A DNA stretch of 64,000 bases from Arthrobacter sp. Soc17.1.1.1 (GCF_036867195.1 NZ_JBAJII010000001.1:1240001-1304000), one strand, 5' to 3'; shown: positions 45,632 to 56,592, counted from the stretch's first letter. The notes: generated by a model not told the origin, from the sequence alone. Made by a program: numbers and translations.

Positions 45632-45684
45632 CGTGAACGGCAGCGCACGATCCCGGTGCGCGATAGAAACGAACGGACACCCGC

Positions 45685-47484
45685 GTGGTCTTACGACTCT
45701 CGACCCTTTTCCTCCGCACCCTGCGGGAAGACCCAGCCGACGCCGAAGTCGCGAGCCACCGCCTGCTGGTGCGCGCCGGCTACATCCGGCGCGCGGCGCC
45801 CGGCATCTACAGCTGGCTGCCGCTGGGGCTGAAGGTCCTCGCCCGGGTCGAGGCGATCATCCGCGAGGAGATGGAGGCCATCGGCGCCCAGGAGGTCCAC
45901 TTCCCCGCGCTGCTGCCCAAGGAGCCCTACGAGGCGACGAACCGGTGGACCGAGTACGGCGACGGCATCTTCCGCCTCACGGACCGCAAGGGCGCCGACT
46001 ACCTCCTCGCGCCCACGCACGAGGAGATGTTCACGCTGCTCGTGAAGGACCTGTACACCTCGTACAAGGACCTGCCCGTGAGCCTGTTCCAGATCCAGAC
46101 CAAGTACCGCGACGAGGCGCGGCCCCGCGCGGGCCTGCTCCGCGGCCGCGAGTTCATCATGAAGGACTCCTACTCCTTCGACATCGACGACGAGGGCCTC
46201 GAGGCGAGCTACCAGCTGCACCGCGGCGCCTACCTGCGCATCTTCGAGCGCCTCGGCCTCGAGGTGGTCCCCGTGACCGCGACCGCCGGCGCCATGGGCG
46301 GGTCGAAGAGCGAGGAGTTCCTCCACCCGACGGCCATCGGCGAGGACACCTTCGTGCGCTCCGCCGGCGGCTACACCGCCAACGTGGAGGCCGTCACCAC
46401 GGTGGTGCCCGAGGCGATCGACTTCACGGGTGCCCCCGCGGCGGAGGTCCGTGACACCCCGGACACCCCGACCATCGGCACCCTCGTGGACCACGCCAAC
46501 GCCGCAGCGGCGCGGGCCGACCGCGCGTGGACCGCAGCGGACACGCTCAAGAACGTCGTTCTCGCGGCCGTGCTGCCCACCGGCGAACGCGAGATCGTCG
46601 TCGTCGGCGTACCCGGCGACCGCACCGTGGACCTCAAGCGCATCGAGGCGAACATCGCCGGCCACCTCGAGACGGGCGGCGAAGTGGCCGTGGAGGCCGC
46701 CGGCGAGGAGGACCTCAGGAAGCACCCGGGCCTCGTGAAGGGCTACATCGGCCCCGGGCTCACGCCCGACGCCGCCGTGCTCGGTCTCGAGGGCTCCACC
46801 GGCCTGCGCTACCTCGTGGACCCCCGCGTGGTCAGCGGCACCTCCTGGATCACGGGCGCCAACGAGCAGGGCCGGCACGTCTTCGGGCTCGTGGCCGGTC
46901 GCGACTTCACCTGGGACGGGATCATCGAGGCCGTCGAGGTGCGCGAGGGCGACGAGGCACCCGACGGATCGGGACCGCTCATCGCCGCCCGCGGCATCGA
47001 GATGGGCCACATCTTCCAGCTCGGCCGCAAGTACGCGGACGCTCTGGGGCTCAAGGTCCTGGACCGGAACGGCAAGCTCGCCACCGTGACCATGGGCTCG
47101 TACGGGGTCGGCGTGACCCGCGCCATCGCTGCCCTCGCCGAGTCCAACCACGACGACCGCGGCATCGTCTGGCCGCGCAACGTCGCGCCCGCCGACGTGC
47201 ACATCGTCGCGACCGGCAAGGGTGCCGAGGTGTTCGAGGCGGCCGAGAAGCTCGCCGGCGAACTGGAGGCGGCCGGACTGACCGTGCTCTACGACGACCG
47301 CCCCAAGGTCTCCCCGGGCGTCAAGTTCGGCGACGCCGAGCTCATCGGCGTGCCCACCATCGTCGTCGTCGGCCGGGGTCTCGCGGACGGCGTCCTCGAG
47401 GTCAAGGACCGCCGCACGGGCGAGGCGCAGGACGTCGCCGTCGGCGAGGCCGTCGCGCTGCTGCGCGAGCTCACCGCGCACTAG
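45685..47484 (+). CDS. proS: Prolyl-tRNA synthetase, bacterial type
   Basis: Class II enzyme that charges tRNA-Pro. 599 residues is the length of the bacterial type with the editing (INS) domain inserted between motifs 2 and 3. Motif 1 region: [20 protein letters not shown] at about 38; motif 2: [20 protein letters not shown] at about 140; INS domain about 225-395; motif 3 with [18 protein letters not shown] at about 475; anticodon-binding domain at the end ([18 protein letters not shown]). GTG start without a strong ribosome site. TSUP gene starts nine bases after its stop. Confidence 0.96.
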   Translation: MVLRLSTLFLRTLREDPADAEVASHRLLVRAGYIRRAAPGIYSWLPLGLKVLARVEAIIREEMEAIGAQEVHFPALLPKEPYEATNRWTEYGDGIFRLTDRKGADYLLAPTHEEMFTLLVKDLYTSYKDLPVSLFQIQTKYRDEARPRAGLLRGREFIMKDSYSFDIDDEGLEASYQLHRGAYLRIFERLGLEVVPVTATAGAMGGSKSEEFLHPTAIGEDTFVRSAGGYTANVEAVTTVVPEAIDFTGAPAAEVRDTPDTPTIGTLVDHANAAAARADRAWTAADTLKNVVLAAVLPTGEREIVVVGVPGDRTVDLKRIEANIAGHLETGGEVAVEAAGEEDLRKHPGLVKGYIGPGLTPDAAVLGLEGSTGLRYLVDPRVVSGTSWITGANEQGRHVFGLVAGRDFTWDGIIEAVEVREGDEAPDGSGPLIAARGIEMGHIFQLGRKYADALGLKVLDRNGKLATVTMGSYGVGVTRAIAALAESNHDDRGIVWPRNVAPADVHIVATGKGAEVFEAAEKLAGELEAAGLTVLYDDRPKVSPGVKFGDAELIGVPTIVVVGRGLADGVLEVKDRRTGEAQDVAVGEAVALLRELTAH

Positions 47485-47492
47485 GCCGCGCG

Positions 47493-48308
47493 GTGTCCGG
47501 GCTCGAGGAACTGCACCTCGCCACGATCCTGCTGGTCCTCGTCGCGGGATTCGCCGCGGGCTGGGTGGACGCCGTCGTCGGGGGAGGAGGGTTGCTGCAG
47601 CTGCCCGCCCTCCTCCTCGTACCCGGCATCACGCCCGTGGAGGCCCTCGCGACCAACAAGCTGGGCTCCATCTTCGGCACGACGACGAGCGCCGTCACGT
47701 ACTACCGCCGCGCCCACCCGGACCTGCGCACCGCCCTGCCCATGGCGGGGATCGCCCTTGTGGGGAGCTTCGGCGGCGCGATCCTCGCCGCGTCGCTGCC
47801 GTCGTCGGTGTTCAAGCCGATCATCGTCGTGGCGCTCGTCGCCGTCGCGGTGTTCACGGCCCTCAGGCCCTCGGTGGGGACGCTCACGCAGCTGCGGCAC
47901 CAGGGGGCACGGCACTACGGGACGGCCGGCGCGATCGGCCTCGTGATCGGCTTCTACGACGGGCTGATCGGCCCCGGCACCGGGTCCTTCCTTATCATCG
48001 CGATGGTCACGCTGCTCGGGTACAACTTCCTCGGCGCGAGCGCGAAGGCGAAGATCGTGAACATGGCCACCAACTTCGGGGCGCTCATGTTCTTCCTCCC
48101 CAACGGGTCCATCCTCTGGGGCCTCGGACTCCTGCTCGGCGTCGCGAACATGGCCGGCGGCTACACAGGGTCCCGCATGGCCATCAGCCAGGGGAGCAGG
48201 TTCATCCGCGTGGTGTTCCTCGCCGTCGTCGGGGCGCTGATCCTCAAGCTCGGCTGGGACGTATGGGTGGAGAACGTCAGGCCGCTCCTCGGCCTACAGG
48301 ACGGGTAG
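47493..48308 (+). CDS. TSUP (TauE/SafE-like) membrane transporter
   Basis: 271 residues, about eight hydrophobic helices. The repeated family motif is visible in GWVDAVVGGGGLLQLPALL near residue 25 and GFYDGLIGPGTGSFLIIAMV near 155, the two TauE/SafE half-repeats. Proteins of this family are thought to export sulfite, sulfonates or small organosulfur acids. GTG 47493 is nine bases after proS. The end overlaps the convergent kinase gene by 15 bases, so no terminator fits between them. Confidence 0.9.
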   Translation: MSGLEELHLATILLVLVAGFAAGWVDAVVGGGGLLQLPALLLVPGITPVEALATNKLGSIFGTTTSAVTYYRRAHPDLRTALPMAGIALVGSFGGAILAASLPSSVFKPIIVVALVAVAVFTALRPSVGTLTQLRHQGARHYGTAGAIGLVIGFYDGLIGPGTGSFLIIAMVTLLGYNFLGASAKAKIVNMATNFGALMFFLPNGSILWGLGLLLGVANMAGGYTGSRMAISQGSRFIRVVFLAVVGALILKLGWDVWVENVRPLLGLQDG

Positions 48309-49427
48309 CCCGCTGACCGGCGGCAGGCCGTCCAGCGTCCTGCCCAGGACCGAGCTCGCCACCCAGAGCGAGCGCTGCGCGTCGCCGGTCAGGCCCTGCC
48401 CGAGGTAAAACAGCGCGTTCCGCACCTCCCGGACCACCGTCCAGCCGTGGGCCAGCTCCGCATCCAGCCCCGCGGCGACGGCCAGCGCCGTGCCGTGCGC
48501 CCGGAGGTGCCCGGCGGGATCGCGTGCGTCGAGCTCGTCGAGGCGGTTCCACAGCATCGGCGCCACCGCGTACTCCGCGTCCCCGAGCACGGGTTTCGGG
48601 TCGATCGCCGTGAAGTGCAGCAGCTGCCCGGGCGACGACGGCAGCAGGTTCGCGTAGTGCAGGTCGGCATGCACGAGCACATCGTGGTCGGACCTCCTGC
48701 CCACGGCGCCGCGTGACTGGCACACCTCGAGGGCGGACTCCATGAGCCACCGCGGGAACGGCTCCCCGAGCTCGTCCCACCGCGCGGGCAGCGTGTCCGT
48801 CCACTCCTCGGCCGCCGCGGCCAGATGCGGGATGGCCGCCCACGCCGCGCTGTCACCGGGCCGTATCGACAGCTGCCGCACCACGGCGCCCCACGGGCCG
48901 GGCGTCGCGTCGAGGGGCACGTCGTGCAGCGACGAGTCGCCGTCGAGGCGTTCGAGCAGCAGCGCGAAGTCCGGGCGCGACGCCGCCAGCAGCCGCACGG
49001 CGCCCGTCCCGTCCCACAGCGCCAGGGCGTCGGGTTCCGGGAGGGCCTCGTCGTGCGGGACGGTGAGCTTGAGGACGCACCGCTGCGTCGTCGTCCCGGT
49101 GCGCCGGACGACCGGGACGACGACCGCGCACCGTCCTGCCCACACGGGCTGCCCGGGAGCGAGGTCCACATCGAGGTCCCAGGCCGCGAGCCGGTCGGTC
49201 AGCAGCTCCCGCCAGTCCCGCAGCCACCGGGCCCCACCGGTGATCGTCCGTGCGCTGCCCACGAGGCGTGGCGGCAGCTCGGGAAGCACCCCGTGGGCGT
49301 CGGCAGAGTGTGCAGTGTCGGGGGTGTCGGGGGTGTCGGGGGCGTCGGCAGAGTGTGCAGTATCGGGGGTGTCGCTGACCGGCTGCCGGTCGTGCCCGTC
49401 CGGCATCACGCCCGGTCCGCTAGTCAT
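48294..49427 (-). CDS. Aminoglycoside/hydroxyurea resistance kinase-like protein
   Basis: 377 residues. The phosphotransferase fold is indicated by CVLKLTVPHDEALPEPDALALW (nucleotide-binding lysine and acidic residue) and LVHADLHYANLL near residue 265 (catalytic loop, Asp) followed by AIDPKPVLGDAEYAVAPML (metal-binding DPK/GD region), the form of the APH(6)/hydroxyurea kinase family. A resistance role is possible, but chromosomal relatives may act on natural metabolites. The N-terminus contains an Asp-Thr-Pro-Ala-His-Ser repeat. ATG 49427 overlaps the upstream stop by 8 bases, so it is coupled to the ferritin-like gene; the longer frame is not used. Confidence 0.82.
   Translation of the reverse strand: MTSGPGVMPDGHDRQPVSDTPDTAHSADAPDTPDTPDTAHSADAHGVLPELPPRLVGSARTITGGARWLRDWRELLTDRLAAWDLDVDLAPGQPVWAGRCAVVVPVVRRTGTTTQRCVLKLTVPHDEALPEPDALALWDGTGAVRLLAASRPDFALLLERLDGDSSLHDVPLDATPGPWGAVVRQLSIRPGDSAAWAAIPHLAAAAEEWTDTLPARWDELGEPFPRWLMESALEVCQSRGAVGRRSDHDVLVHADLHYANLLPSSPGQLLHFTAIDPKPVLGDAEYAVAPMLWNRLDELDARDPAGHLRAHGTALAVAAGLDAELAHGWTVVREVRNALFYLGQGLTGDAQRSLWVASSVLGRTLDGLPPVSGLPVL
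49297..49374 (-). repeat. 45-bp direct duplication in the kinase gene N-terminus
   Basis: The block GCGTCGGCAGAGTGTGCAGT (plus strand) recurs 45 bases later with one change nearby, and inside it the 9-mer TCGGGGGTG repeats. It is in frame and codes the acidic Asp-Thr-Pro/Ser-Ala-Asp tail. Confidence 0.75.
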
Positions 49428-50772
49428 CGGCAGGCTCCTCGGGCTCCGCCGGCTCGTCCGGTGCGGTGGCGCCGGCCGCGCCGTCCTCCAGCCCGGGGAA
49501 GGCTCCGAGGGGTGTGCCCGCGTCGAGGCTACGCTGCGCGGCCGCGTTGAAGGCGGCGACGGCCCAGGCACGGGCGTCGGGCCCGACCGCAGGGATCAAC
49601 CCCGCGTACAGCGCGGCATGCTCCTGCTCGAGGTGGCGCAGGGCCGCTGCCGGGTCCGCGCGGAAGTCCGGCTTGATCGCGAAACCGGCCGGTGCCGGGG
49701 CTGCCGGGGCGCACAGGTCCTCGAGGCGTCGGGCGGCGTCGTTGGCTGCCGCCCCGTGCAGCGACGACCGGGCGAGCAGGGCCGGCGCCTCGGGAAGCAG
49801 CGCCGCGGCGACCTCGTACCCGAAGCGTGCCTGGTCCTCCGCGGTCTTCGCACTGAGCAGGGCCTTCCGGTCGGGCTCAGGCCCGCGGGGCGTCCCGGCG
49901 CAGTCGGTGGGACCGGACGCAGTGGAGGGATCGGCGGGAGAGGACGGGCCGGACGGGCCGGCGGGGCCGGAGGGACCCGTGTCCGGAGCGGAGGGGGCCA
50001 CGGGGGTTGCTGGGGCCGGGGCCACGGCGGCGAAGAGTCCCCTCGAGCCGGCCAGGTCCCCGGGCGGGACGGCATCGGCGGGCGGCAGGCCGGCATCGGC
50101 ACCGAGGAGCGCACCGAGCAGCACCGCGTGCCGCCACTGGTTGGCCCCCGCCGACGCGAGCACGCGGGCCGGACCGGGCTCGGCGCCCACGGCGTCGCTC
50201 AGGCTGCGCAGGGCACTGTCCCGGAGCAGCGCGAGCACGCCAGCCGCGTCGGCCGGTGGGGGAGCGGGGACCGGCGGATTAGAAGGTTCTGACGGATCGG
50301 AGGGACCGGAGGCATCGCTGGAACCGGAAGCATCAGTGGAACCCGAGGAATCGGTGGCACCGGGCGAGGCATTCGGCGACGTGGGATCCGATGAGGTGGA
50401 TCCTTCCGGAGGTTCCGTGGAGCGCGGCAGGGCGACTGCCTCCGCCTGTGCCGCCAGATCAGCGGCCACGGCCAGCAGGGCATCGGCGAGCGCCGGGTCC
50501 GCCGCCGCAGCCTCCCGGGCATCCTCGGCCAGTGCACGGTACCGCCCCTCGGCGTCGAGCTGTGTCCGCTCGGCGGCGGAGTAGACCGGGGCCTGCGGCT
50601 CGGCGGGAGTCACGCCCACGCCGACGCCGACCACCAGGAGGACCACGAGGAAGAGGCCGACGAGCCTCGCAGCGGCCCGGGCCCATCGCCCGGCAGCGGA
50701 GGCCGTGGTGCCGTCACGCCCTTGCTCTCTGCCCGTATCCGCCTGCCTGCTCACAGTTTCCGATGATCCCAC
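49420..50772 (-). CDS. Membrane-anchored DUF4439 (ferritin-like) protein
   Basis: 450 residues. A basic N-terminus, one hydrophobic helix (ARLVGLFLVVLLVVGVGVGV, about 34-53), a long low-complexity Ser/Pro/Gly/Asp stretch at about 130-175, then helical segments rich in Ala with AEDQARFGYEVAAALLPE and LRHLEQEHAALYAGLIPAV near the C-terminus, the part that resembles DUF4439, a ferritin-like four-helix domain. DUF4439 proteins are encoded near rimP/proS in several Actinobacteria. Function unknown; iron binding is only suggested by the fold. Starts GTG 50772 or GTG 50754. It is divergent from rimP. Confidence 0.7.
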   Translation of the reverse strand: MGSSETVSRQADTGREQGRDGTTASAAGRWARAAARLVGLFLVVLLVVGVGVGVTPAEPQAPVYSAAERTQLDAEGRYRALAEDAREAAAADPALADALLAVAADLAAQAEAVALPRSTEPPEGSTSSDPTSPNASPGATDSSGSTDASGSSDASGPSDPSEPSNPPVPAPPPADAAGVLALLRDSALRSLSDAVGAEPGPARVLASAGANQWRHAVLLGALLGADAGLPPADAVPPGDLAGSRGLFAAVAPAPATPVAPSAPDTGPSGPAGPSGPSSPADPSTASGPTDCAGTPRGPEPDRKALLSAKTAEDQARFGYEVAAALLPEAPALLARSSLHGAAANDAARRLEDLCAPAAPAPAGFAIKPDFRADPAAALRHLEQEHAALYAGLIPAVGPDARAWAVAAFNAAAQRSLDAGTPLGAFPGLEDGAAGATAPDEPAEPEEPADD

Positions 50773-50859
50773 GGCGGTCCGCCATTCACCCGGTCATACA
50801 CCCGGCGTCCCGGAATGTCGGTACTCTTGGGAGACAACATCATCGAGTGGGAGGCAGCC

Positions 50860-51489
50860 ATGGCGGTCCGGTCCGGGAACGAAAAACATGCCTCGACCCG
50901 CAAATCCGCCGTGGAGGCGGAACTGCAGGTTGAAGCACAGCGCCTGCGGACCAGGCTGCAGCCCGTCGTGGAGGAGCACAACCTCTACCTCGAGGACGTC
51001 GAGGTGAGGGTCGCCGGCTCGCACCGCACGGTACACGTGGTCGTCGACCTGCCCGAGGACGCGACGGGGAGCGTGGGACTCGATGTGATCTCCGCCATCT
51101 CCTCGGACCTGTCCGAGGCCATGGACAGCGATCCCGAGGACGACGACCGCCCCTACAACCTCGAGATCTCCTCGCCCGGCGTATCACGCCCCCTCACGGA
51201 GCCGCGGCACTGGCGCCGCAACGTGGGACGCATGGTCGAGGTCAAGCCGGTGACCGGCGACGTCGTCGTCGGGCGCCTTCAGGACGTCACCGCCGCGGGG
51301 ATCCGGCTGATCCCCCAGCTGCCGGTCAAGAAGGGCATGAAGCCCAAACAGGGCGATCCACTCGCCCTCGAGTTTTCCAGGATCCGCAAGGGGACCGTCC
51401 AGGTCGAATTCGCGCATCTTGAGGATGAACACCACGATGACAGCGAGGGTGCCGAACCGGATGACACCGGCGCCGTGCACCCCGCGTAA
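50860..51489 (+). CDS. rimP: Ribosome maturation factor RimP
   Basis: Needed for 30S assembly (S12 region). 209 residues. N-terminal domain with [21 protein letters not shown] at about 30 and the conserved helix [12 protein letters not shown] at about 105; SH3-like C-terminal domain with [14 protein letters not shown] and a Glu/Asp-rich tail. ATG 50860 after GGGAGG is chosen over the start at 50815. nusA follows 10 bases later; rimP-nusA-infB is a classical operon. Confidence 0.95.
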   Translation: MAVRSGNEKHASTRKSAVEAELQVEAQRLRTRLQPVVEEHNLYLEDVEVRVAGSHRTVHVVVDLPEDATGSVGLDVISAISSDLSEAMDSDPEDDDRPYNLEISSPGVSRPLTEPRHWRRNVGRMVEVKPVTGDVVVGRLQDVTAAGIRLIPQLPVKKGMKPKQGDPLALEFSRIRKGTVQVEFAHLEDEHHDDSEGAEPDDTGAVHPA

Positions 51490-51499
51490 GGAGACCCAC

Positions 51500-52489
51500 A
51501 TGGACATTGATATGAGCGCATTGAGGCTGCTCGAGCGCGAACGCGAGATCCCGCTGGACAAGCTGATCCCCACGATCGAGCAGGCACTGCTCATCGCATA
51601 CCACCGCACGCCCGGCGCCCACGAGACGGCGCGGGCCGAACTGGACCGCCGCAACGGCCACGTCACCATCTGGGCCACGGAGAAGGACGACGACGGCGAG
51701 ACCGTCGGCGAGTTCGACGACACCCCCGGCGGGTTCGGTCGTATCGCGGCGAGCACAGCGCGCCAGATCATCCTGCAGCGCCTGCGCGACGCCGAGGACG
51801 AGAACATCCTCGGGGAGTTCCGCGGCAAGGAGGGCGAACTCGTCGCCGGCATGATCCAGCAGGGCACCAACCCGCACATGATCCAGGTGAACCTGGGCTC
51901 CGTCGAGGCCGTGCTGCCGCCCCCAGAGCAGGTCCCGGGCGAGAAGTACCTCCACGGCACGAGGCTGCGCGCGTTCGTCGTCGACGTGCACCGCGGCATG
52001 AAGGGCCCCTCGATCACGCTGTCCCGCTCGCACCCGGGACTCGTGCGGAAGCTCTTCGAACTCGAGGTCCCCGAGATCGCCGACAAGACGGTCGAGATCG
52101 TGGCCCTCGCCCGCGAGGCCGGCCACCGCACGAAGATCGCGGTCAAGGCGAACGTGCCCGGCGTCAACGCCAAGGGTGCCTGCATCGGCGAGATGGGCAC
52201 GCGTGTCCGCGCCGTCATGAACGAGCTGAACGACGAGAAGATCGACATCGTCGACTACAACGACGACGCCGCCTCCTTCATCGCCAGCTCGCTCTCGCCG
52301 TCGCGCGTCACGTCGGTGACCATCACGGACGAGGCCACGCGGTCCGCGCGCGTCGTCGTGCCCGACTACCAGCTCTCGCTCGCGATCGGCAAGGAAGGCC
52401 AGAACGCGCGCCTCGCCGCGAAGCTCACCGGCTGGCGGATCGACATCGTCTCCGACGCCGCCAAGCCCGCCCAGGCGGCCAAGGCGTAG
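51500..52489 (+). CDS. nusA: Transcription termination/antitermination factor NusA
   Basis: Binds RNA polymerase and RNA during elongation. 329 residues: N-terminal polymerase-binding domain (1-105), S1 domain at about 110-185, then two KH domains at about 185-325 with [24 protein letters not shown] (split here at its core [12 protein letters not shown]) and [19 protein letters not shown]. The C-terminal acidic repeats of E. coli are absent, as usual in Actinobacteria. ATG 51500 is seven bases after AAGGAG. Confidence 0.96.
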   Translation: MDIDMSALRLLEREREIPLDKLIPTIEQALLIAYHRTPGAHETARAELDRRNGHVTIWATEKDDDGETVGEFDDTPGGFGRIAASTARQIILQRLRDAEDENILGEFRGKEGELVAGMIQQGTNPHMIQVNLGSVEAVLPPPEQVPGEKYLHGTRLRAFVVDVHRGMKGPSITLSRSHPGLVRKLFELEVPEIADKTVEIVALAREAGHRTKIAVKANVPGVNAKGACIGEMGTRVRAVMNELNDEKIDIVDYNDDAASFIASSLSPSRVTSVTITDEATRSARVVVPDYQLSLAIGKEGQNARLAAKLTGWRIDIVSDAAKPAQAAKA

Positions 52490-52530
52490 CCGCACGGTCT
52501 GTCGGCGGGGCCGGAAGGGGTAGAATAGAC

Positions 52531-52959
52531 GTGACTGCTGTGGAGTCGTGCCCGGAAGACTCCGCCCATCGAGGAAGTATCGGTGAGCGGGAGTCCGGGC
52601 AGCACCCGGAAGGCCACCATCCGCTACGCACCTGCGTGGGATGCCGCCGGCGGGACCGCCAGTCGAACGTGATGCGGGTTGTCGCACAACCGATCGACGG
52701 GATCAAGGTCGCCGTGGTCGACGAGCGGCGCCGGCTATCCGGACGGGGCGCCTGGCTGCACCCCGACCCGGCATGCTTGGAAACGGCCGTCAAGCGGAAA
52801 GCCTTTCACCGGGCCTTCCGCGGGCCGGTGGACACTGCCCGACTGGCAGAGGGCTTCCAGGCATCCCTGGAGCGTCGAGACACGCGCTCCGATTCATCAC
52901 CGTCCTCCCTGAAAGCGGGTCAGTACCCTCATGGAAACCCGATGAGTACCCAGCGATGA
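52531..52959 (+). CDS. ylxR: YlxR family (DUF448) RNA-binding protein
   Basis: 142 residues. The family domain begins at about residue 32: PLRTCVGCRRRDRQSN, followed by RRLSGRGAWLHPDPACLETA and KRKAFHRAFRGPVD. YlxR homologues bind RNA and in some species act as nucleoid-associated regulators; the gene between nusA and infB is conserved in many Gram-positives. The N- and C-terminal parts here are extra and poorly conserved. GTG 52531 overlaps a -10-like TAGAAT (52521-52526), so an internal promoter is possible. Confidence 0.9.
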   Translation: MTAVESCPEDSAHRGSIGERESGQHPEGHHPLRTCVGCRRRDRQSNVMRVVAQPIDGIKVAVVDERRRLSGRGAWLHPDPACLETAVKRKAFHRAFRGPVDTARLAEGFQASLERRDTRSDSSPSSLKAGQYPHGNPMSTQR

Positions 52960-53080
52960 GTGCGCAACGATGACTTTTTCGTTGCGCTCTGCAATCGATC
53001 GTCCAGGCGCCCCGGCGGCTGGGATCAGCAGGAAATAGACGGTTCGTGCCTGGCTCGGTGCGGACCGAGACAGGAGAAAT

Positions 53081-56035
53081 GTGGCCAAGGTCCGCGTACA
53101 CGAGCTCGCGAAAGAGCTCGGTATCACCTCGAAAGACGCAGTGGCTAAACTGCAGGAACTGGGCGAATTCGTCCGTTCAGCCTCATCCACCATCGAGGCC
53201 CCCGTCGTGAAGAAGCTTCGCGGCGCATACCCCGGCGCCGGCGGCACCAAGCCCGCCGCCGCTCCCGCACCCTCACGCCCCGCGGCCCCCGCGCCGTCGG
53301 GCCCGAAGCCGGGCGCTGCCCAGGCAGTCCCCGAGGCACCCGCCCCGGCCGCTCCCGCAGCACCCGCCCCGTCCGAAGCGCCCGCAGCTCCGGCTGCTCC
53401 GGCCGCTCCGGCCGCCCCGCAGGCATCCCCGTTCTCGAACGGTTCCGGTCCGGCGGAGACGCCTGCTCCGGCAGCTGCCGAGAACACCCCCGCGCCTGCC
53501 CAGCAGGACACCCAGGCCGGTCCGACGCCGGGAGCGCGCCCTGCGCCCCGACCGGCGACCCCGCCCGCCGCCCCCGCGGCAGGTACCCGGCCCTCGGGAG
53601 CCCGTCCCGGTGGCGCACCCCGCCCCGGCAACAACCCCTTCGCCCCCTCACAGGGCATGGGGTCGCGCCGCGGCGACAGCGACCGTGGAGCGGACCGCAC
53701 CTCGGAGCGCCCGCCGCGTCCGGGGAACAACCCGTTCGCGCCGTCCCAGGGCATGCCCCGCCCCGGTCGTCGTGACGACGCCGGGACCGGCGGACCCCGC
53801 CCGGCCGCAGGTGCGGGCGGACCCCGTCCCGCCGCAGGTGCGGGCGGACCCCGCCCGGCCGCTGGTGCGGGTGGACCCCGCCCGGGTGCACCGCGCCCCG
53901 GCGCTCCCCGTCCCGGTGCCCCCGGCTCGCGTCCCACACCCGGGATGATGCCCAACCGCACCGAGCGCCCCGCAGCCCCCGGCCGCGGAGCCCCCGGCGC
54001 AGGTGCCGGTCCGCGCCGCGGACCCGGCGGAGCACCGAACAGCCCCAGCGGCGCACCCGCCGGCGGCGGCTTCGGCAAGGGCACCCGCGGACGCGGCGGC
54101 ACTGCCGGCGCCTTCGGCAAGGGTGGAGCCGGCCGCGGCAAGCAGCGCAAGTCGAAGCGCGCGAAGCGGCAGGAACTGGAGCAGATGTCGGCTCCTTCGC
54201 TGGGCGGCGTGAGCGTACCCCGCGGAGACGGCAACACCATCGTCCGCCTGCGTCGCGGCTCGTCTATCACGGACTTCGCCGACAAGATCGAGGCGAACCC
54301 CGCCGCACTGGTCACCGTGCTGTTCCACCTCGGTGAGATGGCAACGGCCACGCAGTCGCTCGACGAGGACACCTTCGAGGTGCTCGGTACCGAGCTCGGC
54401 TACAAGATCCAGGTCGTCTCACCCGAGGACGAGGAGCGCGAGCTCCTCAGCAGCTTCGACATCGACTTCGATGCCGAGCTCGAGGCCGAGGGCGACGAGG
54501 ATCTCGAGGTCCGTCCTCCGGTCGTCACCGTCATGGGCCACGTCGACCACGGTAAGACCCGACTGCTCGACGCGATCCGCAACACCAAGGTCGTGGAGGG
54601 CGAGCACGGCGGCATCACCCAGCACATCGGTGCCTACCAGATCCAGCACGTCCACGAGGACAGCACGCGCGCCATCACCTTCATCGACACCCCGGGCCAC
54701 GAGGCGTTCACCGCCATGCGTGCCCGAGGCGCGAAGGTCACGGACATCGCGGTGCTCGTCGTCGCCGCGGACGACGGCGTCATGCCGCAGACCGTGGAGG
54801 CGCTGAACCACGCCCAGGCGGCCAACGTGCCGATCGTCGTGGCCGTGAACAAGATGGACAAGGAAGGCGCGAACCCCGACAAGGTCAAGGGCCAGCTCAC
54901 CGAGTACGGCCTGGTCCCCGAGGAATACGGTGGCGACACCATGTTCGTCCACGTGTCGGCGCTCCAGGGCATGGGCATCGACGAGCTCCTCGAGGCCGTC
55001 CTGCTCACCGCGGACGCCGCGCTGGACATGCGGGCCAACCCGAACAAGGACGCCCGCGGTATCGCGATCGAGGCGAACCTCGACCGCGGTCGCGGTGCCG
55101 TGGCCACGGTGCTCGTGCAGTCCGGAACGCTGCACGTCGGCGACACGATCGTCGCCGGTACGGCCCACGGCCGTGTGCGAGCGATGTTCGACGAGAACGG
55201 CGACGTCGTCACCACGGCGGGACCCTCGCGTCCCGTGCAGGTCCTCGGCCTGTCCAACGTGCCCCGTGCCGGTGACACGTTCTTCGTCACCGACGACGAG
55301 CGCACCGGACGCCAGATCGCCGAGAAGCGTGAAGCGGCGGACCGCAACGCGGCCCTCGCCAAGCGCCGCAAGCGCATCAGCCTCGAGGACTTCGACCAGG
55401 CCGTCGCCGAGGGCAAGGTCGACACCCTCAACCTCATCCTCAAGGGTGACGTGTCGGGTGCCGTCGAGGCCCTGGAGGACTCGCTGCTCAAGATCGACGT
55501 CGGAGAAGGCGTGCAGCTGCGCGTCATCCACCGCGGCGTCGGTGCCATCACGCAGAACGACGTCAACCTGGCCACGGTCGACAACGCGATCATCATCGGC
55601 TTCAACGTGAAGCCGGCCGAGCGCGTCGCGGACCTCGCCGAGCGTGAGGGCGTCGACATGCGCTTCTACTCGGTGATCTACGCGGCGATCGACGATATCG
55701 AGCTCGCCCTCAAGGGCATGCTCAAGCCGGAGTACGAGGAGGTGCAGCTCGGAACCGCAGAGGTCCGCGAGGTGTTCCGTTCCTCGAAGTTCGGCAACAT
55801 CGCCGGCTCGATCGTCCGGTCGGGCATCATCCGCCGCAACACGAGGGCGCGCGTGCTCCGCGACGGCAAGGTCATCGGGGACAACCTCTCCGTGGACTCG
55901 CTCAAGCGGTTCAAGGACGACGCCACCGAGGTCCGTACGGACTTCGAGTGCGGTATCGGCCTCGGGTCGTTCAACGACGTCAAGGAAGGCGACATCATCG
56001 AGACCTTCGAGATGCGGGAGAAGCCCCGCGTCTAG
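53081..56035 (+). CDS. infB: Translation initiation factor IF-2
   Basis: GTPase that places fMet-tRNA on the 30S subunit. 984 residues: IF2_N helix ([19 protein letters not shown], residues 4-22), then a disordered Pro/Ala/Gly-rich region of about 300 residues, the second IF2_N-like part near 395, and the G domain at about 486 with [16 protein letters not shown] and NKMD. Domains II-IV follow to the end. The disordered part contains four 27-bp repeats (53789-53895) coding AGAGGPRPA and a later APRPG repeat. GTG 53081 after CAGGAG. Confidence 0.97.
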   Translation: MAKVRVHELAKELGITSKDAVAKLQELGEFVRSASSTIEAPVVKKLRGAYPGAGGTKPAAAPAPSRPAAPAPSGPKPGAAQAVPEAPAPAAPAAPAPSEAPAAPAAPAAPAAPQASPFSNGSGPAETPAPAAAENTPAPAQQDTQAGPTPGARPAPRPATPPAAPAAGTRPSGARPGGAPRPGNNPFAPSQGMGSRRGDSDRGADRTSERPPRPGNNPFAPSQGMPRPGRRDDAGTGGPRPAAGAGGPRPAAGAGGPRPAAGAGGPRPGAPRPGAPRPGAPGSRPTPGMMPNRTERPAAPGRGAPGAGAGPRRGPGGAPNSPSGAPAGGGFGKGTRGRGGTAGAFGKGGAGRGKQRKSKRAKRQELEQMSAPSLGGVSVPRGDGNTIVRLRRGSSITDFADKIEANPAALVTVLFHLGEMATATQSLDEDTFEVLGTELGYKIQVVSPEDEERELLSSFDIDFDAELEAEGDEDLEVRPPVVTVMGHVDHGKTRLLDAIRNTKVVEGEHGGITQHIGAYQIQHVHEDSTRAITFIDTPGHEAFTAMRARGAKVTDIAVLVVAADDGVMPQTVEALNHAQAANVPIVVAVNKMDKEGANPDKVKGQLTEYGLVPEEYGGDTMFVHVSALQGMGIDELLEAVLLTADAALDMRANPNKDARGIAIEANLDRGRGAVATVLVQSGTLHVGDTIVAGTAHGRVRAMFDENGDVVTTAGPSRPVQVLGLSNVPRAGDTFFVTDDERTGRQIAEKREAADRNAALAKRRKRISLEDFDQAVAEGKVDTLNLILKGDVSGAVEALEDSLLKIDVGEGVQLRVIHRGVGAITQNDVNLATVDNAIIIGFNVKPAERVADLAEREGVDMRFYSVIYAAIDDIELALKGMLKPEYEEVQLGTAEVREVFRSSKFGNIAGSIVRSGIIRRNTRARVLRDGKVIGDNLSVDSLKRFKDDATEVRTDFECGIGLGSFNDVKEGDIIETFEMREKPRV
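53789..53895 (+). repeat. 27-bp tandem repeat within infB
   Basis: About four units beginning GGCGGACCCCG, 27 bases apart (for example 53790 and 53816-53817), coding Gly-Gly-Pro-Arg-Pro-Ala-Ala-Gly-Ala. In frame, in the disordered linker of IF-2. Confidence 0.75.
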
Positions 56036-56046
56036 CACGTCGGTCT

Positions 56047-56080
56047 GCGCAGGCGTCCCGGTTCTCCGGGGCGCCTGCGC
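56047..56080 (+). terminator. Hairpin between infB and rbfA
   Basis: GCGCAGGCGTCCC (56047-56059) pairs with GGGGCGCCTGCGC (56068-56080): 13 pairs, one wobble, loop of eight. No T-run, so possibly a pause or processing site rather than a full stop. Confidence 0.6.
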
Positions 56081-56131
56081 CATTCGTACCGGGCCCGGAA
56101 GGGTCCCCCCAGTCCAGTAGGAGTATCAGCA

Positions 56132-56569
56132 ATGGCAGATCCGGCCCGCGCCGCGCGGCTCGCGCAGCGCATCAAAGTCATCGTCGCCGAGGCGCTCCGG
56201 CGCCGCGTGAAGGACCCGCGGCTGGAGGCGGTCACCATCACGGATGCCCGCGTGACCAACGATCTCCAGCACGCCACCCTGTACTACACGGTGCTGGGCG
56301 ACGCCGAGGAGCAGCAGGCCACCCGCACGGCGCTCGAGTCCGCGCGCGGCGTGCTGCGCTCGGAGGTCGGCAAGAACATCACCGCGCGTCTGACGCCGAC
56401 GCTCGAGTTCGTGCCCGACGAGGTGCCGGTCAACGCCAGCCACCTCGAGGAGCTGCTGCAGAAGGCCCGCGAGCGCGACGCCGAAGTGGCGGCGATCGCC
56501 CAAGGCGCCGACTTCGCGGGAGACGCGGACCCGTACCGCACGTCGGAGGACGACGAGGCGGGACGCTAG
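56132..56569 (+). CDS. rbfA: 30S ribosome-binding factor A
   Basis: Cold-shock assembly factor for 16S rRNA processing. 145 residues with the KH-like core: RIKVIVAEALRRRVKDPRLE at about 13 and LEFVPDEVPVNASHLEELL at about 90. The acidic C-terminus is variable. ATG 56132. It is the last gene on this strand before a bidirectional terminator and an aminotransferase gene on the other strand. Confidence 0.96.
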   Translation: MADPARAARLAQRIKVIVAEALRRRVKDPRLEAVTITDARVTNDLQHATLYYTVLGDAEEQQATRTALESARGVLRSEVGKNITARLTPTLEFVPDEVPVNASHLEELLQKARERDAEVAAIAQGADFAGDADPYRTSEDDEAGR

Positions 56570-56592
56570 TCAGCCCGCGCGGGCACCGCACG

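Noticed and set aside
45594..45684. T-box riboswitch before proS
   Set aside because: The leader is only about 79 nt with one simple hairpin; no specifier loop or T-box sequence (TGGNACC in context) was found.
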